From Zygnema cylindricum (Eukaryota; Streptophyta; Zygnematophyceae; Zygnematales; Zygnemataceae): a stretch of DNA of 64,000 nt. The notes below the pieces were generated by a model. It saw only the letters and a list, made by a program, of their open reading frames with translations, did no database searches and was not told where the DNA came from. The stretch is from contig JBBHKE010002111.1 of the NCBI GenBank assembly GCA_037447655.1, positions 201,596-265,595 on the forward strand. Reading direction: 5' to 3'. A program made the position numbers and the translations under genes. Position 1 is the first letter of the stretch; every line of letters begins with the position of its first letter. Positions 1 through 10,680 of the stretch are shown here, in pieces.

Positions 1-283
1 TATTGCCAGCCTGTATTTGAAACTCTACTTTCTCCTTTTCCTATGTTACGCTATTTGGAATGTAAACCTGGTACATGAATGCTCTCGGTATGTGCTACTG
101 TTTTACTAAAATATAAATACTTGTTGACTTCTGTCGGTCTAAGAATCTTTTGCTTCCTCAACATGAGAGTATAACCAGAGGACTTCCTCTGAACGAATTC
201 CTGCAATGTGGTTCAGATTTGTATTGTTTTATGATATGGATGCAGGCTTAGACTTTGTTTGTTGTTTGTGCTTTTATTAGCAG

Positions 284-3200
284 TAACATTCCAAGGCGAG
301 CTACTGTAGCTGAGTTAGCATATGCTCAAATTCCAGAGTGCTTCCACTGCCCACTTTGCAAAGAGGTATTTCTCTTTCCATGCTACCCAGCAATTTTACG
401 GCACTGCTCAATGGATGTGAATAATTTTGGCCAGTTTTGATAAAATCCTCTTTTGCATCTCTTTCGACGCTCACGTTTGTAATGAAGGTTCACACACTTC
501 AGACATTGGTTTATTCTACTTCTTTCTGATGGCGGTGTTTTGTATTTATTTTCTGTTGTACATTCTTACGCGAAAGATGTTGCATGTCGTTCTGCAAGAG
601 GTATCTATTGCTGGACACGCAACAGAGACTTAAAAACATCCATCTTTTACAAAGCCACATTTTCCTACCCTGGTTCCTAGACAACATTCAATCGGATTCA
701 CACCTTACGTTGCTGTGCGCCAAGCCCAATCATAACAATTGCACCCAGTTTTTCTCTTCCAGGCTGACTCATTTACAATTCTTACCTTGTGCTGTGCTGG
801 GTACGGTAGTTGCTCAATTAAATGGCTGCTCCTATGCAGGGAGTTGCATGCTAAATTAATGGTACATGCAGTTTTTTTTAAAGTATTTGCCTTAAGGAAA
901 TATCTGTATAATGAATAATTGCCATAAGTATTTGGTGGCATTTCAGTCAGTCTTCGTTCTGGTCCCTGCCTTGCAGGCAAACTGTTTTGCCCTCGGTTCC
1001 CTCTTGCACAACATACTAAGTCTTACCATGGATGTTGCATTCCGGCAGACTGTCCTTACTATTGTACTAACTCAAACCGAGTTGTTCTTTTCTGCATTTC
1101 TTAAAGTTATGTCCTATGCCTTGGGAGTTAGTTGGTACTATCTTGAGCTTCAGAACAACTTTTTTTGGGATGGATACTTACTGCCAGTCATTCTGTTGTT
1201 TACTTAATTTTCAATTTTACTGTGTTAAATCTTTGTTTTGCGACATTGCGTACAGCCTTTATCTGTATTAAGTTTTTAAAGGAGTTTGGAGTTTGTTTAC
1301 CATGCAGATCCTGAAAGACGCAACTTCTGCAGTGCCCTGCACTTGTGTCTATTGCAGGTGAGTCGACTGCCGGTTATTCCTGCGCCTGTATCTGTTTTTG
1401 TTTTCTTAAGGACCGGATATGTACATGTCACTATAGTCTCTTGTCAGTCATTAAGCATTTACTGATGAGAACGTCCGTTTCCTATATGTCAGATGTTCTT
1501 AAATGATTGAGGTCTGCGGCATTGGGCCAGTGTCATGGGCTGACAGTTCAATTCCATGTCTTTTGTTTCTTCAGTCATGTTCATACTATTTGGGATGGTT
1601 TTGGACCCTATATCAAACTTTGATGCTGTGGAGCCCTAACTTGCGTATTGCCTTAGTTCTCAACCGTTTTGAAATGGAATTGTTGTTGGACACTGCTTCT
1701 ATGAATAAGTTAAAGTAGTGGGCTATCAGGGACATTTTTTTGTTTAACCTCGCATCCAAACGAGGAGGAATGCAGGCATTGCATTACGGAGCATATTCAG
1801 CAGGAAAATCCAGTATGTCTGGTTTGTCCGACCCCACTTGAGGTGCACATTACAGTCCTTTCTCAAACCACTTCAATGCACTGTATTATTGTTATAGTTA
1901 ATAATCGGTGCTCCTAAATTCTAACCCTTGGACCTAGTATTAATAATGCTAATTGTTTTTTCTTAAATGGTTCAACAACAGCCACACCATTCGGAACTGA
2001 ATTAGAATCAATTGCCCTAATTTAAACCCTATGCAAATAATTTTTTACTCTATAACGATTCACGGTGGAGTAAGGAAGGATGTAGACATGAAGACTTGTC
2101 CTGCAAAATTGTGTGGAGTTTTGGCGGGTTTGTCTTTGTTCTCATGTCATCTTTTTGAAACAATCTGATTATCGGGATTTAACAGCATGCCTTAACAAAG
2201 ACCTTGTTGTCGTTGATTTTACAGAAAACACATATGAGGCAAAGTTTGTCTATGCAAAGGGGCATCAATGCGATCCAGATCCGTTGTGAGTACGGCTTCT
2301 CGTACAGTTTGAAGGAGAGACGCTTCACAGCAAGGGGTTCAAAATTTGATGGATGCATGGCAGTAGTTTCCTATTCAGATTACAATAGACACATTCAGGT
2401 GGGGCTCATGCACCTCTATGATGTTTGACAAGGCATGGCAAGCCTAAACATTTACCATGGGAAATGAAGTACAGTAGTCAACGTTAGTCAATGAAGAAAT
2501 CTGTGGGATGAAATGGAAGAAGCGTTGTAGGTGTTGTTAGGAAGCACCATGCCCCCTCTAAAAGTTTGTGGCTATTATATCTGTTGATGGAGTAGGGTTT
2601 TTGCTGTTGGCTGTGAGGAATATATACCCCCTTTGAATGGGAAGTTGAGGGTTAATTTCCAGAATCACATTCATGCTGCTGGATTCATAGAGTGTGTGAA
2701 GATCCATTGTGTGATGTGATATTCTGCAGTGTTTGTTTGACAATATACAGAGAACCATCGCATATAATGGTTGGCCTCTGTCTGTAGGAAGTTTGAGAGG
2801 CTGCCAGATGACCCAAACAAACATCTTAGGTTCTGAGGCTGGGAACCTCTGACTGAAGGGCACTTTTGGCAGGTGTGTGAGAAAGCCTTACTCCCTTGTG
2901 GATATCAGCGTGATGGTTGTCCGACAGTTACCACACGCCAGGCCTTGGCGTCGCATGAAGCAGAATGCGAATATCAAAAATATATTTGCGAGTATGAAAA
3001 TTTCCTTCCTCTCTATGCCCTTTCTTCCCTTGAATTTGACATGCCACAATCTTGTTTTTGAACTCCTCTCCGCTTGCATCTCATCTACTTCCTCTTGCTT
3101 ATTTACTTCCTTGTGCCTCTTTGCCATGTTCTCTTCTTCTCCCCCGTTTCCTCCTCCTCATCTCCTCCCACTTTTGCCAGTGGAATACACTTCTTCTGTT

Positions 3201-6200
3201 TATGCAATGCTATTGTAGCATTTTCGAGTCATCATTCATGGGCTCCTTGTGCAGATGTGGGGAATCGATGTCTTTAGCCATTATGGATCAACACATGGTA
3301 GATTGCAATGCTAGGCGGATGCCCTGCAAACACGAGAGTTATGGCTGTGACGTGCGTGTAAAAGCAATGGAAATGGAGGAGCATCTTGAGACTTGTGATT
3401 TTGAGGCCCATGTTCGAGTAAGTTCCCGTTTCAAATTATTCAGTAGCATAACAAGAAATGTTTATCCTGTTTGTGATTAATGGTTAAGTTGTTGCTGTCG
3501 TATCCATTTAGGAAACATTGTCGTTTTGCGATGTTGTTTTATTTTGCAAACTTACATCTGTGATGCTACATCTAACGAGCGACAGTAAAGGTGGTACATC
3601 AGCATCACATCTCAAAGAGAGGCCTCAGCCTGAGGTTAGCCTGATTGCGGGAGGCTTGGAAAAGAAGGTTCTTTTTCGTTCGGTGATTGTTGGATTGAAT
3701 AATCTTGTGAATTTCAGATGGATCAATTTGTTTAAATGGAATGAAGCTCCTTCATTTGTTGGTTCCAAACCTGCAACTGGTTTCTGCTGTTAGTGTTTTA
3801 ATAAACCGCTGCAGAGAATGAACCATCAACATTAGCGTGACAAAATAGGCTGTTGGAACTGGGCCCGCGTGCATCCGGATTCCATTTGAATGATTTAGTC
3901 ATTACCATCAATAAGTTTTACTTTGTGTGTACTACACCGTCAATCGCTATTAGAGTAAAGGAATAAATAGCGTAAAAAAAAAATTAGTGTTATTAACACT
4001 AATCGGGATTTTTTTTTTTTTGAAAAAAATATATATATACTAATTAATCCGTAACTGTAATTTGGGTTGTCCTGAATAATAAATACCTGCCCTTTCAAAG
4101 TCTACAGTAATATGTGTAACCGTACAAAATCTGACAATTCGTATGCCGTCGCGCTGTTCACACGGTCGACGGACAAACATATGAGAACGTGATTTTTTTC
4201 GACGAGTTTGCTTTTTCTTCCAGCGCACATTCACATGTGTGCGCAATAATGTTAAGTGTCTTTTTATGCCTTTGTAATTCTAAAAGTACCATTTAGTACG
4301 GAGATACCCTGTCCGTACGCCACACTATTTCCATCGCAGTGTACGTCCATTATTAACGCTAATTGAAAAAAAACCCTAATTAGAATAATGGAAAAAATAG
4401 AATTATGGATTGTATTTCAGGTTTTTTTTTTTGAAAAAAGGGCACCGAATTAGCGTCATTTACTCTAATAGCGATTGGCGGTGTAGTCAGGGAAATGTAA
4501 CATCGATATCTTGTCTTTTTATCAACTAATAGCTAGTTGAAAATATTTTCGTTTATTTTATGGATCGAATCTGAGCCTTTTGGATTTTTTTTTTGAGAAA
4601 CATGCATTCGACGCATTTCAGCACCAGGTGATGGGTTTATTGAGCCTCGGGAGATGGACAATCTGCCTTCCTGTTGTATACTAGGGTGTCCACTGCAAAG
4701 AAGAGTTGCAGCTACTTTTCACAAGTTTGCTGTTTAGCCGTGAAAGTACTTCTTGGACGGTTTAATCATTGAAGAAATGCCATAATTTTGTTTTGTTCAA
4801 AAGCATCCACGAATTTTTGCAGGCCATCTGGGCCTTGAGTTTTTTGCGTTGCTGCTTTTGGTTGATTAGCTGGAGTTCCATTTTGTTTATGGAAAAGTAC
4901 AAACATCTTATGAGGTATGCAAAAACTTGGGAAATCCCTTGTGTGAGCGTAGCTACTGTGTTTTTCCCCCTGCGCCTCTGAAAATAACAATGAGGATATA
5001 GTATTTAGCCAGAACTGTAGTATCGGTTGTGTGACCCACTAATGATGGAGTAGATAATGAAAATCCGTTGCTTATCCCATTTTTTTTCCCCTTCCACTTT
5101 TTGGAGGATCATTTTTGGATATACGATGCTTATTTCCCTATAATCTTCTATTGATTTAGTCTTGATTTTTTTCATCAGTAGTTTACCTTAATACCGGAGG
5201 TCTTCTTCTCAGTTGTCCTTCTTACCTTGTTAAACTTACTATATTGTGAGATTTACTTTTGCTGATGTAGACGTCCTGTTTTTGGCATCCTTGGCATGAT
5301 GTCTGTTATATGAGTGCAGGTTGCCCAAATAGCGATTGTGGACTGTCTGTCCGCAGCGAAGCGGAAATTGGCCAGATATCAGCAGACTGATGGGCAGACT
5401 GACATGCCAGTTTCGCGCCTCAAGAAGATAGAGGAGGAACTTATAAGCATGATGAGGAGTCGTACACAGACAGTCAAGGTGGAAGTCAGGTATGATAGCA
5501 ACTCATTCTGGGGTCAGTTTTGATTTTTAATATGGCTTGACCTGTATTGCTCTTAACCAGGCTGTCACTTCTCTTATTAGTCAAATTAGAATGGTCTGGC
5601 ATGTACGTAATCGGTGTATGCAGCAGTGCAGATGTTGTTAAAGGCGAGATTATCTTCAGGTGAAGTTGCAGGTTGACGATTGACTATTTTAGACGTGTCA
5701 CTGCCAAAACATTACCACATGCATTTATGAAATTTCACGATTTGGTGGGAGAAACCTTTGACCATTGTTTTGTTGCATTATGTTGGATTGCACAAACTTT
5801 CCGCATTCATTCAGGTGAAAATCCATCAAATTGACGCGGTTATGCTTTTTATGTATAGCATAGTTTACTCTGCTGCGGATGCCAACTCTATCAGTAATTG
5901 TGTCTCATTGGAGGACAAATGTCTCTGGTGGTGACCCTCCTGCAGTTTAAATGCAATGGCGGAATTTAAGGTTGAGCTGGATAGACTGGGGTTTTTTTCA
6001 AGCAGTCCGAACTCATCGCATTCAACGTCCCCAGGAAGGTGAGGGCACCATCAGGGGGAAGCAACTTATGGATTCAAGGTTTCCTATTTAGTTGAGACTA
6101 AATTTCTGGTCATACAATGCACGCACGTCTTTCTACTTTCTCTGTTTATCTAACTATCTTTGCCATTGTGATCAATTCGCTGAAATTTATTTAAAGGTTG

Positions 6201-9200
6201 AGATGTATTGTGGTTTGTGATGCATGACTTTGACATGATTGTCTAAAAACATATCATGTTGTAGTTGTTGAGCACACGGTTGTACAACTCATGCAACGCG
6301 GGCTAGTTTTTCTGCCTAGTATACCATTTTTATCATGTATGTTCGAGGAGGCAAGTTGGTTATGGGTGTTTGAGAATGTTGTTGCATATTTTTGTCTTTA
6401 TGGGTGTCATGGACAGTAAGTTGTTATGCTGGACATTCATTCCCCCTGCTCTGTGCCAGTGTCCGTACTTTTTGAAATCTCGTAATCTTGGGGAAAATCT
6501 TTGTATGTTTTTCTGAGCTGACAGATCGTGGAAGTTTATTAGCTGACTTTAAGATTTTGAGGGGATGCTCAGGTCTAGCCCTGAAAACAGGCTTTCTTTC
6601 CACCTGGGGAGTCGTGAGGGAGGGGAGGTGAGCCGCCGTGTTGGGGAGGCCACACTCTCCCTGGCAATGTATGCAGCTCTATGCTTGACACTTTATAGAA
6701 CATGCTTTGGGGCCTACTTTTGCCATGTGGTAGTAATGAGTACTTGAATTACTTTAAGCCGCTTAAATTGTGTGAAATGTGAACTGATTCTTCTTTTGAT
6801 GTATACCATCTCTCCAGACCAATAATTCTGTTGTAAATTGCATAGACATTTTTTACGTACATCATGCCAAACATATTATTTAATCAGGGAGATATATTGG
6901 ATTTGAAATTTCTTGGACAGGGAGAGCATTTATGCCCAGTCATCGACCATCCTGGAAGGCTCAGCAAGAAGCTGGAGCTCTCCTGACGAGGAAGCACAAT
7001 CACCTCTTTCCAGGTATTTTGTGCAATTCAAAGAGCTGGAAATTGTGGTGTTTTCTACCACAACTTACAGATTTTTGATGACCTTTTTTTCTATAAGCTT
7101 ATAATGCATTCCATCTGAAAAGACATGGTTAAACCTACTTTCTGGTTGTTAAAGGCCTCCCAAGTTCCCTCGCTCTCATTATGATGTCAAAGGGCTTTTA
7201 AAACAAGAGCTCTTCTTGCTTGATTGTGTCGTAGGTATAATCATGTAAATCATTAGACTTTAGCTTTAGTTTGGAAGCCAGGAATCATGGTTCAAAAGGA
7301 TTTCTTGCAGGGAAGGCTCTGATAGGCAATATCTTTCCGGCTCGGACCAGCTCAGGAAAGCTTCGTGCAGGACTCCTGAGAGCCACGGATATATTTTTGT
7401 CAGGTATTGTACACCTGCTGCTTTTTGCACAAAAAAAATAAAAAAATTCTAAGAGGAAAACTCCTTGTAACTTTTTTTTTTGGCGGTCACCTGACGGAAC
7501 AATTTAATCTGAGTCTGGAGTTTTTTTTTTTCACTTCTGGTGTCACGTTTTTGTTAGTATATGCATCCATCTTGCAGATTTAATAGTTGGCCCAATCATT
7601 CGGTTGGCTAGTGTAGGATTTTTAACTTAAATGCTGGTTTTGGCAGTGCCCATCAGAGTTGTCAAATAAGGATTTTTTTGCTGATTCCACTTAGTGTCAT
7701 GCACGAATTCAAAAGATGTGCTCTACAACTTATTGTTGTTAAATTTGTTCCCTTGTCTTCTCAAACAACTGCGGTTTGAAATATCTTTCTACAGTGAAAG
7801 CTTCCTTTTCTCAGTATCAGAACAGTTTTTCTATATTTGTGCGGGCCATAATGGTGGAGAAGTAATGTAGTGGAGTGCTGTTCTGATGGATGAATGCGGA
7901 AGCAGTTGATTTCTTTGGTCCTTGTAAAACGACCCAGGTCGTGCTTCTTCCAATCTGTGTGTTTTGCATTTTACATTTTATTACTAAAATGAAGCATTAA
8001 TGTATCTCTCTTATCTTTTTGTTTTTTTACTATGTTCTATGTCAGTTGTCCTTTTTCCTAATCCTTGCACATCTGTGCTAGTTCTTGGGACTCCACCAGC
8101 CAGATAATAATTGTTGCCTTCACCAATTTCTCTTGCTGTTGAATGCAGGAATGGCTCCAGTTTGGCATCATCATGTTCTGGGTCAGACTTCCGTTTGTAC
8201 ACCATGGGACAAATTATGGATGCGACAAAAAATTTCTCTGAACAAAATTGTATTGGAAGAGGAGCTTTCGGAGCAGTTTACAAGGGGATGCTCCAAGGCA
8301 CTCAAGTTGCAGTGAAACGACTGTTAAGAAGAGATGACAAGAGATTTCAGCTGGAGACTGAGGTGAATGTCCTGCAAAAGCTCAGGCATCCCAATGTTGT
8401 TCTCCTGATAGGCTGCTCACCAGAGGCGCAGTGCATAGTTAGTGAGTACTTGTCTGGAGGCAGTCTTCAGGATAGGCTTAAAGGTGATAGGTCGACTCTA
8501 AGATGGATACATAGGATACGAATCTGTTTAGAAATGGCAGCGGCCCTTCTCTACATGCATTTGTCACGCATTCTGCACCGAGATTTGAAGCCCGCCAATG
8601 TGCTGCTCAGCCAAGACGGGACTTGTAAACTTTGTGACATGGGACTGGCCACATTGCTGGATTTGACCAGCAGGCAGTCGGATGTGAAAGGAACTATTGG
8701 GTAAGCCATCAAGCTTTTCATTATTGGTTCCTGGACTTCCTTTGCTGTGAGGTCACCAGGAGGCCATTGGATAGTCGGTGTGTCGTGTTTTTGCTTTCCT
8801 CTGGCTTTTTTCGACTGCTATTTTATGGTTATTGTAAATCTTGGGGTTTGGTGCAGATACATGGACCCTCACTGGGTGTCAACAAGGGATCTTAGCGCAG
8901 CCACAGATGTGTATGGTCTTGGGCTTATTATCCTTCAACTAGTCACTGGCCAGTCAGAAATCCCAGTCATTCATCAGCTTCTGGAACGATGTGGGGAAAG
9001 GAGGAACTCAGACATGTCTGTTGGTATATTTTTAAATCATTTGGACTATCTAGCTGGGCCATGGCAATCCGATTCCGTCAGAGATCTTCTGAGAATTGCC
9101 CTCCGTTGTGTAGAACGAAGCAAGCAGGCGCGCCCGGATCTGGAGACAGTTGTGCAGCCTGAGCTTGAGCGCATTTATATGGCGGTCACACAGGATGAAG

Positions 9201-10517
9201 GGAAGGGCGCGCCCGTGAACCCGGAGCAAAAGGTGAGTAAACGTGAAAAGTTTATTTGCTTAGGCTTCTGTGCAAAAACCCGTGTCTGGTCTAACACGTT
9301 GTCTTTTTCCTTTCCATTTTTTTTCTTTCCAGAAGGCAGAAGAGTTTGCAAAGATGGCCTGTGCAGGTATGGCTGAAGCTCAGAACGAGTTGGGCAATTG
9401 TTACAAATGTGGATACGGTGTAGTGAAAAGTCCCTGGGAAGCAGTGAGTTGGTATAAGAAAGCAGCAAATCAGGAGTACGTGCAGGCTGAGTACAACCTG
9501 GGAATATGCTATGAGCAGGGAGAGGGCATCGAACAAAACTTTGAGGCGGCGGCAAAATGGTATGAGAAGGCTGCCCATCAGGGCCATCCGGGTGCCCAAA
9601 GCAAGTTGGGAGATTGCTACAAGAATGGTCAAGGAGTGTTGCCGGATCTCAGCATTGCTATGAAGTGGTACAAAAAGGCAGCTAATGCGGGAGATCCTGG
9701 AGCCCAATTTAATCTCGGCTTAGCTTATTTCACAGGAGAGGGGTTGGCAGAGGACCTTGAGTTGGCTGTGTTTTGGTACAAGAAGGCAGCGGAACAGGGA
9801 CACCTTGGGGCCCATAATAATTTAGGATATTGCTATAAAGTAGGAAAGGGTGTACAGAAGAACCTGGAGGAGGCCACGAAGTGGTACCAGTCTGCAGCTG
9901 AAAGAGGACATGCTGCGTCTCAAAACAACTTAGGAAACTGTTACTTCAATGCGGAAGGCGTCCCTCAAGACTACGAGATGGCGAAACGCTGGTATTCTGA
10001 GGCGGCCCAGAAAGGCTACGCTTCCGCTCAACAAAACCTGGGCATTTGCTACAATATTGGGAAGGGTGTTCCTCAAGACCACTTTGCCGCGGCGTTCTGG
10101 TTTAAGCGTGCGGCGGAGCAGCAAAACACTGCATCTCAATTGGAGTTGGGAAGGTGTTACAAGCACGGTCTCGGTGTGGAGAAATGCCACAAAACGGCGG
10201 TTCAGTGGTTCCGAAAGGCGGCCGAGCAGGAACATGCGGCGGCTCAGAATGAGTTGGCAGTTTGTTATTCCCAAGGGCTGGGAGTGGAGGAGAGCCCCAG
10301 CGAGGCGGTTCAATGGTGGCGCCGGGCAGCAAAACAGGGAAATGCCGACGCACAATACTCTCTGGCGGATTGCCTTATCATGGCGAAAGGGACAAAAGGG
10401 AACAGGACGGAGGCAAGGGCTTTGCTGCAAAGCGCCATGGAGAAGGGTCACGCCTCCGCGAAGGCTAAGCTCGGTTCTTTGAGCTTGTTGTATTCATTTA
10501 ATGCCAGGCAAGGGTGA
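284..10517 (+). CDS. RING-TRAF zinc finger-protein kinase-Sel1 repeat protein, 5' partial
   Basis: Exons by splice sites and phase: 284-365, 1308-1357, 1776-1842, 2873-2991, 3255-3417, 5320-5489, 6921-7013, 7311-7403, 8149-8700, 8857-9232, 9333-10517 (stop TGA). Together they read 982 residues without a break; the first exon starts inside a codon, so the start lies upstream. Residues about 16-66 form a RING (CPLC, PCTCVYCRHC, VCLVC) and 67-160 two TRAF-type Cys/His finger segments. A charged and then Ser-rich linker follows. The kinase lies at about 305-575: glycine loop IGRGAFGAVYKG, VAVK lysine, HRDLKPANVLL, DMG in place of DFG, and MDPHW in place of the APE segment. It most resembles plant U-box/receptor-like cytoplasmic kinases. 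Residues about 590-965 hold ten Sel1 repeats ending in a LG-type motif. A cytosolic E3 ligase/kinase scaffold in signalling is inferred. An extra phase-0 exon at 3512-3634 is possible. Confidence 0.85.
1878..2072. mobile_element. MITE copy, CACCGT family (intronic, degenerate)
   Basis: About 195 bp in the intron between exons 1776-1842 and 2873-2991. The right end reads TATAACGATTCACGGTGGAG. The left end (from about 1878, CACTGTATTATTGTTATAG) is its imperfect inverted copy. The interior shares stretches such as GGAACTGAATTAGA with the copy at 16203-16419. No coding capacity. Confidence 0.5.
3931..4487. mobile_element. MITE copy, CACCGT family (longest copy)
   Basis: About 557 bp in a large intron of the kinase gene. 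Terminal inverted repeats of 29 bp lie at 3931-3959 and 4459-4487 with 28 of 29 positions matching; the core is CACCGTCAATCGCTATTAG. The interior is AT-rich with short inverted repeats around TTAGTGTTATTAACACTAA (about 3985-4003) and has no coding capacity. I see no clear target duplication. Confidence 0.7.
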
Positions 10518-10524
10518 GTGCCTA

Positions 10525-10680
10525 GGGTGGGAGTCAAGTAATGCAGGGTGGGACTTAGAGGTGGGAGTCGAGTGATGTAGGCTGGGAGTGAAGGGATGTT
10601 GGGTGGGAGTCAAGTGATGTAGTGTGGGAGTGAAAGGATGTAGGTTGAGAGTTGAGTAATGTAGGGTGGGAGTCAAGGAA
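10525..10680. repeat. Minisatellite, about 18-20 bp unit, behind the kinase gene stop
   Basis: Seven or so degenerate units of the form GGTGGGAGTCAAGTGATGTA follow each other, starting 8 bp after the stop codon, so it is probably in the 3' untranslated region. Open frames on the minus strand across it (PTLH/STPTS-type repeats) are by-products of the repeat. Confidence 0.8.

Noticed and set aside
3512-3634. Possible extra phase-0 exon of the kinase gene (41 codons, AG before, GTTAGC after)
   Set aside because: Phase fits, but the donor is weak and the peptide has no recognisable motif; kept only as an option in the gene entry.
6573-6640. Ser-rich open stretch after CAG and before GTGAGC, resembling the linker exons
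   Set aside because: Its exit phase does not fit the next exon (6921-7013).
9291-10451. Long open frames on the minus strand and in other plus frames across the Sel1 exon
   Set aside because: They are shadows of the repetitive Sel1 coding exon; the plus frame has repeated LG(N/I)CY motifs and correct splice phase.
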